From: Nannocystis exedens
GTDB lineage: Bacteria > Myxococcota_A > Polyangia > Nannocystales > Nannocystaceae
Length of the DNA: 64,000 bases
Assembly: GCF_002343915.1 (NCBI RefSeq)
Contig: NZ_NETK01000001.1
Span: forward strand, 2,046,001 to 2,110,000
Reading direction: 5' to 3'
This document shows, one piece after another, positions 62,084 to 64,000 of the stretch (position 1 is its first letter; each line of letters opens with the position of its first letter). A program made the translations under genes and the position numbers. The notes below the pieces were generated by a model. It did not search any database and was not told the origin of the DNA. It saw only the letters and a program-made list of their open reading frames with translations.

Positions 62084-62848
62084 TCATTGCAGCGACGCGT
62101 AGTCGAAGCCCGACTCGGTGACCAGATACACCCCCGGCGTCGTCTCGAGGAGCGGCGTCTCGCAGGTCGCGTCGATCTGCATCGCCCCGCCGTACAGCGG
62201 CCCGGGCGCCATGAAGGAGGCGTGGGCGCTGGTGTCGAGGCGGCCGGAGATCCACAGCGTCGCGCCGACCGTGGTCTTGACGACCACCAGCGGGCTCGAA
62301 GCGGCCACCTCGGCCTTGTTCCACGCGTCGCTCCACTTCGGCGACGCCGAGCTCGCGCCGATCTGGACCGTACAGCTGGCGCGGCCGTCGAACAGGCCCG
62401 AACCCGTCGCCTCGACCGACAGCGCCGCGCGGAAGGTCAGCGTCACCGGCGTGTTCTTCGGCAGGGTGTCCGAGACGACGGTGATGCGGTCCTGGAAGCG
62501 ATTGGTCGTCGACGCCGAGACCCCGCTCGGAAAGCTGGTCGCGTCGACCCGCTGGGCATCGGCGTCGACGTGGCTGGTCAACGAGCCGAGGTCGGTCCAC
62601 GCGTACGCGCCGGCGTCGGCGAAGAGGATCTGCGTGTAATAATAAGCCCAGGTCACGGCGGCCGGGTCGTGCTGGGCATCGGCGGAGGTCTGTCCCGCCA
62701 GCGGCCCGACGTACGACGCGCCGGCGCCCGGCATCCCGCCCGTGACCGCGTGCGCCGTCACCGAATAGTTGGGGCTCTGCGCGTGCGCCGGAGCAGCCAC
62801 AGCGAGCACCGAGAGACAAACAGCCGCGAAGCTCGATAGATGATTCAT
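62084..62848 (-). CDS. Exported protein of unknown function
   Basis: 254 residues with a Sec signal peptide (LSSFAAVCLSVLAVAAPAHA, cleavage before QSPNYS). The mature protein is Ala/Ser/Thr-rich and beta-predicted: VTWAYYYTQILFADAGAYAW, ITVVSDTLPKNTPVTLTFRA, GRASCTVQIGASSASP, SPLVVVKTTVGATLWISGRL. Two Cys may form a disulfide. Lacks a lipobox, so it is probably periplasmic or secreted. It resembles PEP-CTERM-type structural proteins in composition but has no sorting signal. ATG 62848 is chosen because the signal peptide starts there. Confidence 0.75.
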   Translation of the reverse strand: MNHLSSFAAVCLSVLAVAAPAHAQSPNYSVTAHAVTGGMPGAGASYVGPLAGQTSADAQHDPAAVTWAYYYTQILFADAGAYAWTDLGSLTSHVDADAQRVDATSFPSGVSASTTNRFQDRITVVSDTLPKNTPVTLTFRAALSVEATGSGLFDGRASCTVQIGASSASPKWSDAWNKAEVAASSPLVVVKTTVGATLWISGRLDTSAHASFMAPGPLYGGAMQIDATCETPLLETTPGVYLVTESGFDYASLQ

Positions 62849-63451
62849 GCCCGGTGAGCGCCGCCCGCCGCCCTTCGGGATCAACGTCGTCGACGCCGCG
62901 TACACGCACGCGGCTCTCTGTGATCCGGCTCGGCGCGCGCGGCCTACCCGGGAGTTCCCGGAGCGAGGGCCGGCGCCGCGGGGGGATGAGAGCCGCGGTC
63001 AGCCCGGCAGCGAGAGGGGACGCCCCTCTCGTCGACGTCGCAGATGACGAAAGCCACGTCGTCGCGCGGCTTCGATGGACCCGGCAGGCAGACGCACTGC
63101 TCGTCGAGCACGCGGATTCATCATCGCCGCATCGGTCGACGAGACGCGCCGTCGACCTCGCACGGCCGCTCCGTGTCGGCCCCCGCGCAGCACGCTCGCC
63201 CGCCGCGTCCCGTGCGAGCCGGAGCCTCGCGCTCACGCTCGCCCGCAGCGTCTCGTACGGAGCCGAAGCCGTCGGCCCCGCCGGCGCGCGCCGGCGCGCC
63301 GCTGTGCCCGCGCCATGGGCAGGCGATGGCCATCTGCGGCCAGCTCCTGTCGACCGGGTTTCCTACGCTCATCTCGTCGACCGGGCGGCGGCGACCGGGG
63401 GCGCTGATGCCCTCCGGCGCCTCGATGATGTCCGCCCGGACGGAGATTGTC
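62849..63451. other. Divergent intergenic region, no gene seen
   Basis: About 600 bp between the exported protein and the LamG-type gene. TACGCTC at 63364-63370 resembles the TACGCT boxes seen elsewhere but is about 80 bases from the next start. No other feature recognised. Confidence 0.4.
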
Positions 63452-64000
63452 ATGCCCAAGGTCCTCGCATTCACCCAAGCGGCCAAGCTCGTGTCCCCGT
63501 CGATCGACGGCGGGTTCCCGGAGGGCTTGCTGCTTCAGCTCTGGATCCGCCGCACCGGCGACGCTGCCTCGCAGACGATCGTCGAGCTCGCCGGGTCCAA
63601 GTCGCGGATCGTGCTCGCCACCGACGACCGCGGCGACCTGCGGTTCGCCGTGATCGGCGGCAAGCCGGCCGCCCTCACCATTCCGGGCGGCCTGCCGCTC
63701 GAGCGCTGGGTGCAGGTGCGCGCCGGCATCGGCCCCGAGGGCAAGGCGTGGCTCAACGTCCACGGCATGGCCTACACCGACGGCAGCCTGCCCGCGCCGG
63801 GCAGCGAGCCGCGCACCGTCACGGTCGGCGGCTTCGTCGGCGAGCTGGCCCAGCTCCAGGTGTGGAAGCACCCCAAGCCGACCTCGCTGACGTGGGACCC
63901 GCCGCCCCTCGACGCCCCGCGCCTGTGGGCCTACTACCCGCTCAAGCGGACCGTCGCCGAGGGCAAGCGCCACATCAGCGAGGACCTCGGCGCGAACAAG
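63452..64000 (+). CDS. LamG-like jellyroll domain protein, 3' end outside the window
   Basis: At least 183 residues, still open at the window edge. MPKVLAFTQAAKLVSPSIDG, FPEGLLLQLWIRRTGDAASQ, RIVLATDDRGDLRFAVIGGK, LPLERWVQVRAGIGPEGKAW, LNVHGMAYTDGSLPAPG and VGGFVGELAQLQVWKHP follow the strand order of concanavalin-A/LamG domains, and LWAYYPLKRTVAEGKRHIS starts what may be the next unit. No signal peptide is visible. GGAG 7 bases before ATG 63452 supports this start; ATG 63425 is in frame upstream. Such proteins often bind sugars or other proteins. Confidence 0.8.
   Translation, partial: MPKVLAFTQAAKLVSPSIDGGFPEGLLLQLWIRRTGDAASQTIVELAGSKSRIVLATDDRGDLRFAVIGGKPAALTIPGGLPLERWVQVRAGIGPEGKAWLNVHGMAYTDGSLPAPGSEPRTVTVGGFVGELAQLQVWKHPKPTSLTWDPPPLDAPRLWAYYPLKRTVAEGKRHISEDLGANK

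Overview
The window is very GC-rich DNA, apart from short AT-rich islands at promoters. Its gene content points to a myxobacterium of the Nannocystis/Plesiocystis/Enhygromyxa type. The markers are three eukaryote-like Ser/Thr kinases with C-terminal TPR arrays, many lipoproteins in which a Ser/Thr/Asp/Gly-rich tether follows the lipid-modified Cys, several sigma factors including odd architectures, a KaiC-like ATPase paired with a hybrid histidine kinase, and a RiPP (graspetide) locus. The genus is inferred from these traits only.

Layout. 1-3.5 kb: a truncated unknown gene, then two divergent citrate synthase paralogues, one carrying an N-terminal DNA-binding domain and an apparent frameshift. 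3.6-8.8 kb: hybrid histidine kinase and KaiC-like ATPase (ATGA-coupled), then an S37 peptidase lipoprotein. 9.5-18.3 kb: ECF sigma factor, lipoproteins, a TPR kinase, and a signal peptidase I with a large extra N-terminal region. 18.5-28.1 kb: a nucleoside hydrolase, then a minus-strand operon that is the most interesting part of the window. It has four paralogous double-glycine precursor peptides, an ATP-grasp ligase, a 66-residue protein, a SPASM-domain protein without a radical-SAM motif, an erythromycin-esterase-like lipoprotein, an HlyD protein, a C39-peptidase ABC exporter and a second periplasmic adaptor. Together these could make, trim and export ester- or amide-crosslinked peptides. 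29-36 kb: two AraC regulators, one coupled to an aldo-keto reductase, a beta-helix lipoprotein, an SDR and a VOC protein. 36.2-47.3 kb: Cys-rich lipoprotein, a kinase carrying an anti-sigma-type zinc finger directly downstream of a sigma factor gene, a PAS/STAS regulator, and a third TPR kinase. 47.7-53.4 kb: chromate transporter, a decayed metallo-beta-lactamase gene, a histone-H1-like fusion protein and a metallophosphoesterase. 53.5-58.5 kb: insertion-sequence debris (IS1380-, IS630- and IS3-like) around a Cys-rich lipoprotein and a membrane-anchored sigma factor. 58.6-64 kb: a decayed lipoprotein gene, a BON-domain protein with a prion-like Gly/Tyr/Gln repeat region, an exported protein, and a truncated LamG-type gene.

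Two patterns run through the whole window. A family of short hairpins built on TGTCC/GGACA sits mostly at the 3' ends of genes. Several genes have a -10-like TANNNT box only 6-8 bases before the start codon, which suggests leaderless mRNAs. Three to four genes carry single-base frameshifts, so either recent decay or assembly error should be kept in mind. No tRNA, rRNA or CRISPR array was recognised.
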